Origin: Streptomyces sp. NBC_01551
GTDB taxonomy: Bacteria > Actinomycetota > Actinomycetes > Streptomycetales > Streptomycetaceae
Assembly: GCF_026339935.1 (NCBI RefSeq)
Contig: NZ_JAPEPX010000001.1
Location: forward strand, 990,501 to 1,054,500
DNA length: 64,000 nucleotides
Direction of reading: 5' to 3'
The notes under the pieces were generated by a model. It was not told the DNA's origin, searched no databases, and saw only the letters and a program-made list of their open reading frames with translations. This document shows positions 53,167 through 62,543 of this stretch, in pieces (position 1 is the stretch's first letter; each line of letters starts with the position of its first letter). The position numbers and the translations under genes are program-made.

Positions 53167-54162
53167 GTGACGAGACCCACCAGCCGCGACGTCGCCACCG
53201 CCGCCGGGGTCTCCCAGGCCACCGTCTCCCTCGTCCTCGGCGACAAATGGCGCGGCCGCGTCTCCGAACGCACCGCCGGCCTCGTCCGCGACGCCGCCAC
53301 CACCCTCGGCTACCGCCCCAACCTCGCCGCCCGCAACCTCCGCCTCGGCAGCACCCGCACCGCCCTCCTCGTCGTCCCCGCCCTCACCAACGAATTCTTC
53401 GCCCGCGTCTACACCGGCGCCGCCCGCATCGCCGCCGAACACGGCTTCGGCGTCGTCCTCTACCCCTCCCCCGACGGCACCGGCCCCGCCCGCAACCCCT
53501 TCGCCTCCGCCCAGGCCGCCCTCGACGGAGTCATCGCCTCCTCCATGGCCGCCCACGCCCTCGACGCCATCGGCGGCGACACCCTCCCCCTCGTCATGCT
53601 CGACAGCGACCCCACCGCCGGCCCCGCCGCCGCCCACGTCAACCTCGCCATGGCCGACGGCATGCGCCAGGTCGCCGAACACCTCCTCGGCCTCGGCCAC
53701 CGCCGCATCCTCCACCTCGCCTCCGCCGTGGACTCCTGGACCTTCGACGTCCGCGCCGAAGCCCTCGCCTCCCTCCTCGGCCCCCACACCGAGCTGCGCA
53801 CCGTACGGGCCCCCCTCACCGTCCACGGCGCCCGTACGGCCACCGAGGCCGCCCTCGCGGCCCCCCACGGCCGACCCACCGCCATCGTCTGCGACGACGA
53901 CATCCTCGCCGCCGGCGCCTGCAAAGCCGCCCGCCGCCTCGGCCTGCGCGTCCCCGACGACCTCTCCGTCACCGGCTTCGACGACCTCGCCCTCGCCACC
54001 GCCGTCGAACCCGAGCTCACCACCGTCCACCTCCCCGCCGAACGCGTCGGCGAACACGGCATGACCGCCCTGCTCGCCGTACTCGACGGCACCCCCTGGA
54101 CGGCCCCCGACCTCCCCGTCCACCTCGTCGTCCGCGACTCCACCGGCCCCGCACCCGCCTGA
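53167..54162 (+). CDS. LacI-family transcriptional regulator
   Basis: A 331-residue regulator. HTH and hinge helix span residues 1-60 (TSRDVATAAGVSQATVSLVL, then GYRPNLAARNLRLGSTRT). The periplasmic-binding-like core begins ALLVVPALTNEFFARVYTGA. The HTH recognition helix is canonical, but the inducer is not readable. Start GTG 53167 with AGGAG 6 bases upstream. The codon use is unusually C-ending (GCC, CTC) even for Streptomyces. Divergent from the MFS exporter. Confidence 0.92.
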   Translation: MTRPTSRDVATAAGVSQATVSLVLGDKWRGRVSERTAGLVRDAATTLGYRPNLAARNLRLGSTRTALLVVPALTNEFFARVYTGAARIAAEHGFGVVLYPSPDGTGPARNPFASAQAALDGVIASSMAAHALDAIGGDTLPLVMLDSDPTAGPAAAHVNLAMADGMRQVAEHLLGLGHRRILHLASAVDSWTFDVRAEALASLLGPHTELRTVRAPLTVHGARTATEAALAAPHGRPTAIVCDDDILAAGACKAARRLGLRVPDDLSVTGFDDLALATAVEPELTTVHLPAERVGEHGMTALLAVLDGTPWTAPDLPVHLVVRDSTGPAPA

Positions 54163-54181
54163 CCGCCCCGGAACGCGAAAA

Positions 54182-54215
54182 TGCCCCGACCCGCCCAACA
54201 GGGCGGACCGGGGCA
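54182..54215. terminator. bidirectional terminator between lacI-type gene and prcA
   Basis: TGCCCCGACCCGCCC and GGGCGGACCGGGGCA form a 15-base stem with one mismatch around AACA, between convergent genes. The minus-strand product is followed by UUUUCGC. Confidence 0.85.
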
Positions 54216-54227
54216 CTCACGCGCTTG

Positions 54228-54989
54228 CTACTCGGAATCCTCGGGCTCTTCGTCGTTCGACACGGCATCGGCCTGAGCCGCCGCCGGAACATCCGCCTCC
54301 AGCAGCCGCGACAACTGCCGGCCCCGGATCCGCTTGAACTTCCGCTGCTGCGCCCGCGTCCGGTCCAGCACCGCGACCTCCAGCCGCTCCGCCGGAATCG
54401 TCTTGTCAGCACCGTTCGCCTGACTCGACAGCGCCTGCACCGCCAGCTTCAACGCCTCGGACAGGGTCATCCCGTCCCGGTGACGCTGGTCCAGGAACGT
54501 ACTGATCTGCTCCGCGTTCCCGCCCACCGCGACCGAGCCGTGCTCGTCCACGATCGAACCGTCATGCGGCAGGCGGTAGATCTGGTCACCCGCGGCCGTC
54601 GCACCGACCTCCGCGACGACCAGCTCCACCTCGTACGGCTTCTCACCGGCACTCGAAAAGATCGTGCCCAGCGTCTGCGCGTACACGTTGGCCAGCCCAC
54701 GGGCCGTCACATCGTCACGGTCGTAGGTGTACCCGCGCAGATCCGCGTAGCGCACACCGCCGATCCGCAGGTTCTCGTACTCGTTGTACTTGCCGGCGGC
54801 CGCGAAGCCGATCCGGTCGTAGATCTCGCTGAACTTGTGCAGCGCGCGGGACGGGTTCTCGCCGACGAACACGATGCCGTCGGCGTACTGCAGCACGACA
54901 AGGCTGCGACCGCGGGCGATGCCCTTGCGGGCGTATTCCGCCCGGTCGGCCATGGCCTGCTGGGGTGACACATAGAACGGAGTCGACAC
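54228..54989 (-). CDS. prcA: 20S proteasome alpha subunit
   Basis: A 253-residue alpha subunit. The gating N-terminus [28 protein letters not shown] is followed by the Ntn fold ([17 protein letters not shown]). Alpha rings cap the beta rings and bind the ARC/Mpa ATPase. The C-terminal 30 residues ([22 protein letters not shown]) are a disordered acidic tail. The start is GTG 54989. It lies 46 bases after the prcB stop, forming an operon. Confidence 0.97.
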   Translation of the reverse strand: MSTPFYVSPQQAMADRAEYARKGIARGRSLVVLQYADGIVFVGENPSRALHKFSEIYDRIGFAAAGKYNEYENLRIGGVRYADLRGYTYDRDDVTARGLANVYAQTLGTIFSSAGEKPYEVELVVAEVGATAAGDQIYRLPHDGSIVDEHGSVAVGGNAEQISTFLDQRHRDGMTLSEALKLAVQALSSQANGADKTIPAERLEVAVLDRTRAQQRKFKRIRGRQLSRLLEADVPAAAQADAVSNDEEPEDSE

Positions 54990-55035
54990 CGGCTGTCCGT
55001 CCCTTTCTTCTGGGCTCCTACGGGGCGACGGATGG

Positions 55036-55875
55036 TCAGAGCAGGGCGGCGCGCGGGCCGTCGGGCTGCTCCAGGCGACGGTTGGTGACCGTACGGGCGA
55101 GCTCCTGCGACTCCTCGTCGCTGAGCCTGCGGAATCCCTCGTCCGTGATGACGGTGACGATCGGGTAGATGTGGCGGTAGAGGTCCGGGCCACCGGTCGC
55201 CGAGTCGTCGTCGGCCGCGTCGTACAGCGCCTGCACGACCAGCGTGGTGGCCTGCTCCTCCGTCAGGTCGGGGCGGTACAGCTTCTTCATGGAGCCGCGC
55301 GCGAAGATCGAGCCGGAACCGGTGGCGGCGAAGCCGTGCTCCTCGGAGCGGCCGCCGGTCACGTCGTAGGAGAAGATCCGGCCCTTCTCCTTGCCCTCGT
55401 CCCAGCCGGCGAACAGCGGCACGACGGCCAGCCCCTGCATCGCCATCCCGAGATTGCTCCGGATCATGGTGGACAGCCGGTTCGCCTTGCCCTCCAGGCT
55501 CAGCGTCGCCCCTTCCACCTTCTCGAAGTGCTCCAGCTCCAGCTGGAACAGCTTCACCATCTCCACGGCCAGGCCGGCCGTACCGGCGATCCCCACCGCG
55601 GAGTACTCGTCCGCCGGGAACACCTTCTCGATGTCCCGCTGCGCGATCATGTTGCCCATGGTCGCCCGCCGGTCACCGGCGAGCACGACCCCGCCGGGGA
55701 AGGTGGTGGCGACGATGGTCGTCCCGTGCGGCGCCTCGACGACACCCTCCGGCAGCTTGCGGTTGCCGGGCAGCATCTCGGGCGAGTGCGCCCCGAGGAA
55801 GTCCATGAAGGACGAGGACCCCGGCGTCAGGAAGGCTGCCGGTAGACGCCCTGTGCCACGATTGTTGGCTTCCAC
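55036..55875 (-). CDS. prcB: 20S proteasome beta subunit
   Basis: A 279-residue catalytic subunit with a 51-residue propeptide removed at Gly51-Thr52 (EAPHG then [11 protein letters not shown]), exposing the N-terminal Thr nucleophile. The Lys-containing strand and the [20 protein letters not shown] segment are typical. GTG 55875 is fixed by GGAGGG at a 6-base spacing. The first 49 bases of prcB overlap the 3' end of the endonuclease VII-like frame on the same strand. Confidence 0.97.
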   Translation of the reverse strand: MEANNRGTGRLPAAFLTPGSSSFMDFLGAHSPEMLPGNRKLPEGVVEAPHGTTIVATTFPGGVVLAGDRRATMGNMIAQRDIEKVFPADEYSAVGIAGTAGLAVEMVKLFQLELEHFEKVEGATLSLEGKANRLSTMIRSNLGMAMQGLAVVPLFAGWDEGKEKGRIFSYDVTGGRSEEHGFAATGSGSIFARGSMKKLYRPDLTEEQATTLVVQALYDAADDDSATGGPDLYRHIYPIVTVITDEGFRRLSDEESQELARTVTNRRLEQPDGPRAALL

Positions 55876-56217
55876 GCGTTTCCCTCCAGGTATGAGATGG
55901 CCCGCTGGATGGTGCCGGGATCCTCTCCCAACAGTCCGATAGCCGTATTGCAGTTGAAGCACGGTACGCCACGGACCCTACCCGCCTCGTGGCAATGATC
56001 CACATGGACCGCCGGGGCCGTTTCGCGGATGCAGCAGGTGCCGTTGTGGAACGCGATCATTTCGTCGCGCACGGCCTCGGTGATGCCGTAAGCGCGCTTC
56101 AAGTGCCCGACCCGCCGTTCGACGGCGGTGGAGTCCGTCCAGGTTGGCCCGCCTGGAGGCGAACGCCCGGTCCGGCTTCTCCTCACCACACCGGGCGCAC
56201 CGCTTCATCTGCCCCAC
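55827..56217 (-). pseudogene. endonuclease VII-domain gene, frameshifted, between prcB and pup
   Basis: Two frames together make an HNH/endonuclease VII protein. The 5' part (from about 56208) encodes MKRCARCGEEKPDRAFASRR with the first CxxC knuckle. The 3' part (from about 56145 to 55827) encodes [46 protein letters not shown] with the HNH-like His/Asp and CxxC. The change of frame occurs near 56140, and the second CxxC usually found between the parts is missing. Alternatively the 3' frame starts at GTG 56189 as a 120-residue protein. A sequencing error is also possible. Endonuclease VII-like genes at this place are, as I recall, common in Streptomyces. Confidence 0.6.
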
Positions 56218-56255
56218 CCCGACGCCGCCACCTTCAAATCGAAGGCAAACAGGCC

Positions 56256-56468
56256 CTACTGGCCACCCTTTTGAACGAAGGAGCGCACGAAGTCCTCGGC
56301 ATTCTCCTCGAGCACATCATCGATTTCGTCGAGTACGGAGTCGACGTCGTCGGAGAGCTTTTCCTGTCGTTCCTTGAGGTCGGAGCTCGCCTCGGCGGTC
56401 GTCTCCTCGACCTCCTCGGTCGAGCGCGTCGCCTTCTGCTGTCCGCCGCCGGTGTCCTTGGTCGCCAT
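56256..56468 (-). CDS. pup: prokaryotic ubiquitin-like protein Pup
   Basis: A 70-residue disordered Pup. It begins MATKDTGGGQQKATRS, has the acidic coiled region KERQEKLSDDVDSVLDEIDD that binds ARC/Mpa, and ends SFVQKGGQ. The terminal Gln must be deamidated to Glu by Dop before conjugation. ATG 56468 follows GGTGAGG. It lies between dop and prcB in the expected order. Confidence 0.98.
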   Translation of the reverse strand: MATKDTGGGQQKATRSTEEVEETTAEASSDLKERQEKLSDDVDSVLDEIDDVLEENAEDFVRSFVQKGGQ

Positions 56469-56506
56469 GTCTACCTCACCCCGCTCGGTTCGCACGCTCA
56501 TGTCGA

Positions 56507-56571
56507 GAGATCCCGGGTTCGGGATCTCCCAAGATCAGACCCTACGCCGGACCCTACAAGGAGGGTCCGGC
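56507..56571 (-). terminator. two hairpins between dop and pup
   Basis: GCCGGACCCT-6-AGGGTCCGGC (56546-56571) is a perfect 10-base stem. GAGATCCC-6-GGGATCTC (56507-56528) is a perfect 8-base stem. They lie in order downstream of dop and upstream of pup on the minus strand, and may end dop transcription or tune expression of pup. A third dyad, CGGGGGC-6-GCCCCCG, lies at about 56622-56642, just after the dop stop. Confidence 0.65.
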
Positions 56572-56661
56572 ATTCGTCCCCGTACTTTCACAACGTCCGG
56601 GTGTCTTCATGATTCCCGGACCGGGGGCTTTTCAGCCCCCGCCCGGGGACCCGGAATGGGC

Positions 56662-58173
56662 TCAGTTTCCGGACAGGACCCGGACCAGGTCCTCCGCCGT
56701 GCGGCAGCGGTCCAGGAGCTCCTTCACGTGGTTGCGGGTGCCGCGCAGCGGCTCCAGCGTCGGGACCCGCTGCAGCGAGTCACGGCCCGGCAGATCGAAG
56801 ATCACCGAGTCCCACGACGCCGCCGCCACGTCATCCGCGTACTGCTCCAGGCACCGGCCCCGGAAGTACGCCCGGGTGTCCTCCGGAGGCTTGCTCACGG
56901 CCCGCTCGACCGCCGGCTCCTCCACCAGCCGCTTCATCTTGCCGCGGGCCACCAAGCGGTTGTACAGCCCCTTCTCGGGCCGTACGTCCGCGTACTGGAG
57001 GTCCACCAGGTGCAGCCGCGCCGCGTCCCAGCCCAGCCCGTCGCGCCTGCGGTAGCCCTCCAGGATCTCCCGCTTCGCGATCCAGTCCAGCTCCCCCGAC
57101 AGGCTCATCGGGTCGCTCTCCAGCCGCCCCAGCACGTCCTCCCACCGAGCGAGGACGTCCTTGGTCTGGTCGTCCGCGTCGGCCCCGAAGCGCTCGTCCA
57201 CGTACTTCCTGGCCAGCTCGAAGTACTCCATCTGGAGTTGTACGGCGGTCAGCGTGCGGCCGCTGCGCAGGGTGATCAGGTGGTGTAGGTCGGGGTCGTG
57301 GGAGACCTGGTGGAGGGTGCGTACCGGCTGGTCGACGGCCAGGTCGACGTTGATGAACCCGTCTTCGATCATGGACAGGACCAGCGCGGTCGTACCCAGC
57401 TTCAGGTACGTGGAGATCTCGGAGAGGTTGGCGTCGCCGATGATCACGTGGAGCCGGCGGTACTTCTCGGCGTCCGAGTGGGGTTCGTCGCGGGTGTTGA
57501 TGATGGGGCGCTTGAGGGTGGTCTCCAGGCCGACCTCGACCTCGAAGTAGTCCGCGCGCTGGCTGATCTGGAAGCCGTGTTCGCGGCCGTCCTGGCCGAT
57601 GCCGATGCGGCCTGCGCCGGTGACGACCTGGCGCGAGACGAAGAAGGGCGTGAGGTGGCGCACGATGTCCGAGAAGGGGGTTTCCCGCTTCATCAGGTAG
57701 TTCTCGTGCGTGCCGTAGGAGGCGCCCTTGTTGTCGGTGTTGTTCTTGTAGAGGTGGATCGGCTGGGCGCCGGGCAGCTGGGCGGCGCGCACGGCGGCCT
57801 CGGCCATGATCCGCTCGCCGGCCTTGTCCCAGAGCACGGCGTCGAGCGGGTTGGTGATCTCCGGGGAGCTGTATTCGGGGTGCGCGTGGTCGACGTAGAG
57901 CCGTGCGCCGTTGGTGAGGATGACGTTGGCGAGGCCGATGTCCTCGTCGGTGAGCTGGCTGTTGTCGGCGGCCTCGCGGGCGAGGTCGAAGCCGCGGGCG
58001 TCCCGCAGCGGATTCTCCTCCTCGAAGTCCCAGCGGGCGCGTCGCGCCCGGTGCATCGCCGCCGCGTAGGCGTTGACGATCTGGGACGAGGTGAGCATGG
58101 CATTGGCGTTCGGGTGCCCGGGGACGGAGATCCCGTACTCCGTCTCGATCCCCATTACTCGCCGTACGGTCAT
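56662..58173 (-). CDS. dop: Pup deamidase/depupylase Dop
   Basis: A 503-residue paralogue of PafA, longer by about 50 residues. It shows [11 protein letters not shown] with the ATP-Mg glutamate, [15 protein letters not shown] (nucleophilic/base Asp), [20 protein letters not shown], and [21 protein letters not shown]. The Dop-specific loop after about residue 35 ([20 protein letters not shown]) is present, which distinguishes it from PafA. It deamidates Pup and removes it from substrates. ATG 58173 has GGAGGG 4 bases upstream. Confidence 0.97.
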   Translation of the reverse strand: MTVRRVMGIETEYGISVPGHPNANAMLTSSQIVNAYAAAMHRARRARWDFEEENPLRDARGFDLAREAADNSQLTDEDIGLANVILTNGARLYVDHAHPEYSSPEITNPLDAVLWDKAGERIMAEAAVRAAQLPGAQPIHLYKNNTDNKGASYGTHENYLMKRETPFSDIVRHLTPFFVSRQVVTGAGRIGIGQDGREHGFQISQRADYFEVEVGLETTLKRPIINTRDEPHSDAEKYRRLHVIIGDANLSEISTYLKLGTTALVLSMIEDGFINVDLAVDQPVRTLHQVSHDPDLHHLITLRSGRTLTAVQLQMEYFELARKYVDERFGADADDQTKDVLARWEDVLGRLESDPMSLSGELDWIAKREILEGYRRRDGLGWDAARLHLVDLQYADVRPEKGLYNRLVARGKMKRLVEEPAVERAVSKPPEDTRAYFRGRCLEQYADDVAAASWDSVIFDLPGRDSLQRVPTLEPLRGTRNHVKELLDRCRTAEDLVRVLSGN

Positions 58174-58380
58174 GCGGCCCTCCTTGCCCGGCGGCGCTCC
58201 CGTTCGGGAGCGGCGCTCAAGTACCGCTGGTGCTCCGGTGCGTGTGCTTGTGCGGTGCCCGTCCCCGCACTGCGCTACCGGCGGTACGGAAGAGCCTAGA
58301 ACCACTCCGCGCTGGTGGGGAGATCATTTCAGTCATTGACCTGTCCCGTCTCCGGCTGAAATGCGGTCGGTAAAGCAGTC

Positions 58381-58413
58381 GGCTGCGGGTGCCCTGTGAG
58401 GGCATCCGCAGCC
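58381..58413 (-). terminator. arc (mpa) terminator
   Basis: GGCTGCGGGTGCCCT-GTG-AGGGCATCCGCAGCC, a 15-base stem with one G-T pair, ends 11 bases after the ATPase stop codon. The dop promoter region lies beyond it. Confidence 0.85.
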
Positions 58414-58424
58414 GCCCCGCTTTG

Positions 58425-60191
58425 TCAGAGGTACTGACCGGTGTTTGCCACCGTGTCGATGGAGCGTCCGGTGTCCGCGCCTTGCTTTCCGGTGACCAGG
58501 GTGCGGATGAATACGATCCGCTCGCCCTTCTTTCCGGAGATTCGGGCCCAGTCGTCGGGGTTGGTGGTGTTGGGCAGGTCCTCGTTCTCCTTGAACTCGT
58601 CCACGCAGGCCTGGAGGAGGTGGGAGACGCGGAGGCCCTTCTGGTTGTGCTCGAGGAAGGCCTTGATGGCCATCTTCTTCGCACGGTCCACGATGTTCTG
58701 GATCATGGCGCCGGAGTTGAAGTCCTTGAAGTAGAGGACTTCCTTGTCGCCGTTGGCGTACGTGACCTCGAGGAAGCGGTTCTCCTCGGTTTCGGCGTAC
58801 ATCTGCTCGACGACCGTCTGGATCATGCTGTGGACGGTGCCGGCGGTGGAGCCCTGGTGCTCGGACAGGTCGTCCGAGTGGAGGGGCAGCGAGGCCTTGA
58901 GGTACTTCGCGAAGATGTCCTTCGCGGCCTCGGCGTCCGGGCGCTCGATCTTGATCTTCACGTCGAGCCGGCCGGGGCGCAGGATGGCCGGGTCGATCAT
59001 GTCCTCGCGGTTGGAGGCGCCGATGACGATGACGTTCTCCAGACCTTCCACGCCGTCGATCTCGGCGAGCAGCTGGGGGACGATGGTGTTCTCCACGTCC
59101 GAGCTGACTCCGGATCCGCGGGTGCGGAAGAGGGATTCCATCTCGTCGAAGAAGACGATGACGGGGGTGCCCTCGCTCGCCTTCTCCCGGGCACGCTGGA
59201 AGACGAGGCGGATGTGCCGCTCGGTCTCGCCGACGTACTTGTTGAGGAGTTCGGGGCCCTTGATGTTCAGGAAGTAGGACTTCCCGGCGGGCTGGCCGGT
59301 GACCTCGGCGACCTTCTTGGCAAGGGAGTTGGCGACGGCCTTGGCGATGAGCGTCTTGCCGCAGCCGGGCGGGCCGTAGAGCAGGATGCCCTTGGGCGGG
59401 CGCAGTTCGTGTTCCTTGAAGAGGTCCGGGTAGAGGTACGGGAGCTCGACCGCGTCGCGGATCAGCTCGATCTGGTCGCCCAGACCGCCGATCTTGTCGT
59501 AGTCGATGTCGGGGACCTCTTCGAGGACGAGTTCTTCGACCTCGCTCTTGGGGACCACTTCGTAGACGTAGCCGGAGCGGGGTTCGAGCAGGAGGGCGTC
59601 GCCGGGGCGGATGGTGATGTCCAGGAGCGGCTCGGCGAGCCTCACCACCCGTTCCTCGTCGGTGTGCCCGACCACCAGGGCGCGCTCGCCGTCCTCGAGG
59701 ATCTCCTTGAGGGTGACGATGTCCCCGGCGCGCTCGAACTCCATGGCCTCGACCACGTTGAGCGCCTCGTTGAGCATGACCTCCTGGCCGCGCCGGAGGT
59801 CTTCCGGGTCGACGCTGGGGCTCACGTTCACGCGGAGCTTTCGGCCTCCGGTGAAGATGTCGACGGTGCCGTCCTCGTTCGCCTGAAGGAAGACACCGAA
59901 ACCGGCCGGCGGCTGCGCGAGCCGGTCGACTTCTTCCTTGAGAGCCACGATCTGGTCGCGGGCCTCACGGAGGGTATTCGCCAGTCGTTCGTTCTGTGCG
60001 GAGACGCCGGCCAGATTTGTCTGGAGCTCGACGATCCGCTCTTCGAGAATCCTCGTGTGTCGCGGAGAGTCGGCGAGCTTACGTCGCAGGACGGCGATTT
60101 CCTGCTCGAGATAGGCAACCTGACCGGCGGGGTCCTCAGACCCTCGCCCGGGCCGGATGCCGCGGTTGATGTCGTCGTCGTGGGCTGCCAC
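58425..60191 (-). CDS. arc: proteasomal AAA ATPase ARC/Mpa
   Basis: A 588-residue ring-forming unfoldase. Coiled coil at about 25-80 (Pup docking; [20 protein letters not shown]), double OB domains 90-240, then AAA: Walker [16 protein letters not shown], Walker [11 protein letters not shown], sensor-like [19 protein letters not shown]. The C-terminal GQYL carries the penultimate Tyr that docks in the proteasome alpha ring. GTG 60191 is preferred because GGAGGAGGTGA lies 7-17 bases upstream; a longer frame to 60209 exists. Naming varies (arc, mpa). Confidence 0.96.
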   Translation of the reverse strand: MAAHDDDINRGIRPGRGSEDPAGQVAYLEQEIAVLRRKLADSPRHTRILEERIVELQTNLAGVSAQNERLANTLREARDQIVALKEEVDRLAQPPAGFGVFLQANEDGTVDIFTGGRKLRVNVSPSVDPEDLRRGQEVMLNEALNVVEAMEFERAGDIVTLKEILEDGERALVVGHTDEERVVRLAEPLLDITIRPGDALLLEPRSGYVYEVVPKSEVEELVLEEVPDIDYDKIGGLGDQIELIRDAVELPYLYPDLFKEHELRPPKGILLYGPPGCGKTLIAKAVANSLAKKVAEVTGQPAGKSYFLNIKGPELLNKYVGETERHIRLVFQRAREKASEGTPVIVFFDEMESLFRTRGSGVSSDVENTIVPQLLAEIDGVEGLENVIVIGASNREDMIDPAILRPGRLDVKIKIERPDAEAAKDIFAKYLKASLPLHSDDLSEHQGSTAGTVHSMIQTVVEQMYAETEENRFLEVTYANGDKEVLYFKDFNSGAMIQNIVDRAKKMAIKAFLEHNQKGLRVSHLLQACVDEFKENEDLPNTTNPDDWARISGKKGERIVFIRTLVTGKQGADTGRSIDTVANTGQYL

Positions 60192-60455
60192 GGTCCTCAC
60201 CTCCTCCAAGGGGAGCTGGACGCTTCCTGACCCTACCTGGGCTGGTGGTGATTGAAACCCCTAGATCACAAAGACGGTAGAGGTGTGTCCGATCTTCACC
60301 CTTGCGTACTCCCTCACGCCAAGGAAATACCCACCCATCAACATCGGAAAGCAGCCGGTTGTAAGGTCGAACTGTTCAACACCCGTCAGGGCTCGTGCGA
60401 CTTGCCGCGAGTTGTGGCCGGGATGGATCACTCAGCGCAGGGAACGGCAGGAGAT

Positions 60456-60776
60456 ATGACCGTGCAGCAGGAGGCCCGGACGGGCGGTACCGGCGGGGCC
60501 GGGGAGCCGCTAGAGGTCTGGATCGACCAGGACCTCTGCACCGGGGACGGGATCTGCGTGCAGTACGCCCCGGAGGTGTTCGAGCTGGACATCGACGGTC
60601 TGGCGTACGTGAAGAGCCCCGAGGACGAGCTTCTGGTGGAGGCGGGGGCGACGACTCCGGTTCCGCTGACGCTGCTCCAGGACGTGGTCGACTCGGCGAA
60701 GGAATGCCCGGGGGACTGTATTCACGTAAGGCGCGTTTCGGACAGGGTCGAGGTCTTCGGTCCGGACGCCGAGTAA
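60456..60776 (+). CDS. single-cluster ferredoxin (3Fe-4S/4Fe-4S type)
   Basis: A 106-residue ferredoxin with cysteines in DLCTGDGICVQYAPEVFEL and AKECPGDCIHV. Only three or four cluster ligands are visible, as in Streptomyces P450 ferredoxins. It could serve a cytochrome P450, but none is in the window. The variable N-terminal 20 residues (Gly/Thr-rich) and the linker LLVEAGATTPVPLT are longer than in typical ferredoxins. ATG 60456 has AGGAG immediately upstream. Divergent from arc across a 264-base region. Confidence 0.9.
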   Translation: MTVQQEARTGGTGGAGEPLEVWIDQDLCTGDGICVQYAPEVFELDIDGLAYVKSPEDELLVEAGATTPVPLTLLQDVVDSAKECPGDCIHVRRVSDRVEVFGPDAE

Positions 60777-60791
60777 TGGGCTTGTGACGCT

Positions 60792-61406
60792 TCAAACCCG
60801 CGCGGCGGCCGAGTCCGTCAGCTCCTGGCGGAATTTCCCGTCGCTCCAGCGCCACTTGGCGAGCTGCTTCGTGTCGGGGCTGGAGCGCGGGACGTCGGGC
60901 GAGGAGTAGCCGAGAAGGCTCGCGGTGACGACCCCGTCGCGCACGGTGAGGTCGGCGGCGGTCTGCCGCCGGGCGGTGTCGAGCAGGGTGGCCACGACCC
61001 GGGCGCGGGCGTCCGCACCCTTGTCCCGGGTCAGTACGTAGACCGCGTGGGGCGGGGTGCCGGAGCCGGCGTCGCAGCGGACGGCGGCGACGGTCTCGGG
61101 GCGGCCGTCGCCGTCGAGGTCGCCCTCGGCGGTGTCGGTGACGGCCTGCGGGAGACCGTGGCAGTCCAGGGGGTACGTGAGGGCCCGCGCGTCGGGAGCG
61201 GTGGCCTGGGGGCCGGCCGCGGCGGCGCCGGAGGCTCCGGCCGGGGCGCCGGAGCGGGTGGTGGCGCCTGCGGAGGGCTGGACGAGGCCCGCGGCTGCGA
61301 TGACGGCGGCCATGGCCGAGGCGGTGGCGAGCCAGTGGACGGGCCGGGTGTGGTGGTGCGCCAGGGTTTCCAACGTTGGCGCGAGCTCGGCGGGGCTGTG
61401 CGGCAC
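60792..61406 (-). CDS. secreted or membrane-anchored hypothetical protein
   Basis: A 204-residue protein. A single hydrophobic segment near 25-50 (WLATASAMAAVIAAAGLVQPS) acts as a signal or anchor. The exported part contains AEGDLDGDGRPETVAAVRCD, an FG-GAP/EF-hand-like calcium loop, and VYVLTRDKGADARARVVATL. Two cysteines (DCHGL and RCDAG) may form a disulfide. The GTG 61406 has AGGAG 9 bases upstream. No family is recognised beyond resemblance to small Streptomyces secreted proteins. Confidence 0.72.
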   Translation of the reverse strand: MPHSPAELAPTLETLAHHHTRPVHWLATASAMAAVIAAAGLVQPSAGATTRSGAPAGASGAAAAGPQATAPDARALTYPLDCHGLPQAVTDTAEGDLDGDGRPETVAAVRCDAGSGTPPHAVYVLTRDKGADARARVVATLLDTARRQTAADLTVRDGVVTASLLGYSSPDVPRSSPDTKQLAKWRWSDGKFRQELTDSAAARV

Positions 61407-61508
61407 GCGGGGTGTCTCCTGTGCGAAGGGTGACGTGGCGCCAGCATCGTGCCACACCTCACACGGAGGTGGAACGGCTGGGTCCGCCCGGTGCGCGGGG
61501 CAACGAAA

Positions 61509-61560
61509 AGGCGCTGTGGCGCAGTTCCCGATCGCTTCGGGGAACTGCGCCACAGCGCCT
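61509..61560 (-). terminator. trmI terminator, 21-base perfect stem
   Basis: AGGCGCTGTGGCGCAGTTCCC and its perfect complement enclose a 10-base loop, 36 bases after the methyltransferase stop codon; the minus-strand product continues into CUUUUCG. Confidence 0.85.
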
Positions 61561-61595
61561 GTGTGTTGGGTGCCGGGTGGCCGGTCCGGGTGGGG

Positions 61596-62525
61596 TCAGC
61601 CCCGGTCGCCGCGGTCGGCCCGGTCGGCGGAGCCGCCGGACTGGCTGCCGGGTCCGTCGTAGTCCTCGCCGTAGGCGCCCTTGGCGGGGCGGCGGCGGCG
61701 CATCGGGGGCTCGACGCCGTCCGCGAGGCGGCGGGCGGTGACGAGGAAGCCGGTGTGGCCGATCATCCGGTGGTCCGGGCGGACGGCCAGGCCCTCGACG
61801 TGCCAGTTGCGGATCATCGATTCCCAGGGCTGCGGCTCGGCATAGCAGCCGAACTCGCGGATGGATTCGACGGTGCGGGCGAGCTGGGTGGTGGTGGCCA
61901 CGTAGCAGCACAGGATGCCGCCGGGGACCAGGGCCTTGGAGACGGCCTCCAGGCACTCCCAGGGGGCGAGCATGTCGAGGATCACGCGGTCGACGTCCGT
62001 GTCGGACAGGTTGTCCTGGAGGTCGCCGACGGTGAGCTGCCACGCGGGGTGCGGGCCGCCGAAGTAGCGCTCGACGTTGGCCGTGGCGATCTCGGCGAAG
62101 TCGGCGCGGCGCTCGTAGCTGTGGAGCATGCCCTGGTCGCCGATGGCGCGCAGCAGGAAGCTGCTCAGGGAGCCGGATCCGACACCCGCCTCCACGACGC
62201 GGGCGCCGGGGAAGATGTCGGCGAAGGCCAGGATCTGGCCCGCGTCCTTGGGGTAGACCACGGCGGCACCGCGGGGCATGGACAGGACATAGTCGGGGAG
62301 CAGGGGACGCAGCGCGAGGTAGGCGACGTTGCCCGTGGTACGGACAACACTGCCCTCGGGGGCACCGATCAGCTCGTCGTGGGGGAAGGAACCCTTGTGG
62401 GTGTGGAAATTCTTCCCGGCTTCGAGCGTGAACGTGTAGTGGCGGCCCTTGGGGTCGGTGAGCTGAACCTGGTCCCCGACCTCGAAGGGCCCGCGTCGGC
62501 GGGCGGCACCGGTCGGTTCGGACAT
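61596..62525 (-). CDS. trmI: tRNA (adenine-58-N1)-methyltransferase TrmI
   Basis: A 309-residue class I methyltransferase. The N-terminal beta domain (GDQVQLTDPKGRHYTFTL) is followed by the SAM site VVEAGVGSGSLSSFLLRAIG (near 110), acidic ERRADF, and catalytic DMLAPWECLEAVS. The tail (QSGGSADRADRGDRG) is low complexity. It makes m1A58 in the T-loop of tRNA. It lies directly downstream of the site-2 protease gene, which is the usual pairing next to the Pup-proteasome genes in actinobacteria, and the gap is 18 bases. Confidence 0.94.
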   Translation of the reverse strand: MSEPTGAARRRGPFEVGDQVQLTDPKGRHYTFTLEAGKNFHTHKGSFPHDELIGAPEGSVVRTTGNVAYLALRPLLPDYVLSMPRGAAVVYPKDAGQILAFADIFPGARVVEAGVGSGSLSSFLLRAIGDQGMLHSYERRADFAEIATANVERYFGGPHPAWQLTVGDLQDNLSDTDVDRVILDMLAPWECLEAVSKALVPGGILCCYVATTTQLARTVESIREFGCYAEPQPWESMIRNWHVEGLAVRPDHRMIGHTGFLVTARRLADGVEPPMRRRRPAKGAYGEDYDGPGSQSGGSADRADRGDRG

Positions 62526-62543
62526 GTGACCAGTGTATTGGCT

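Noticed and set aside
60192..60455. A small gene or leader in the 264-base arc/ferredoxin divergent region
   Set aside because: Possible promoter hexamers exist, but none with consensus spacing, and no frame with Streptomyces codon bias was found, so nothing is annotated.
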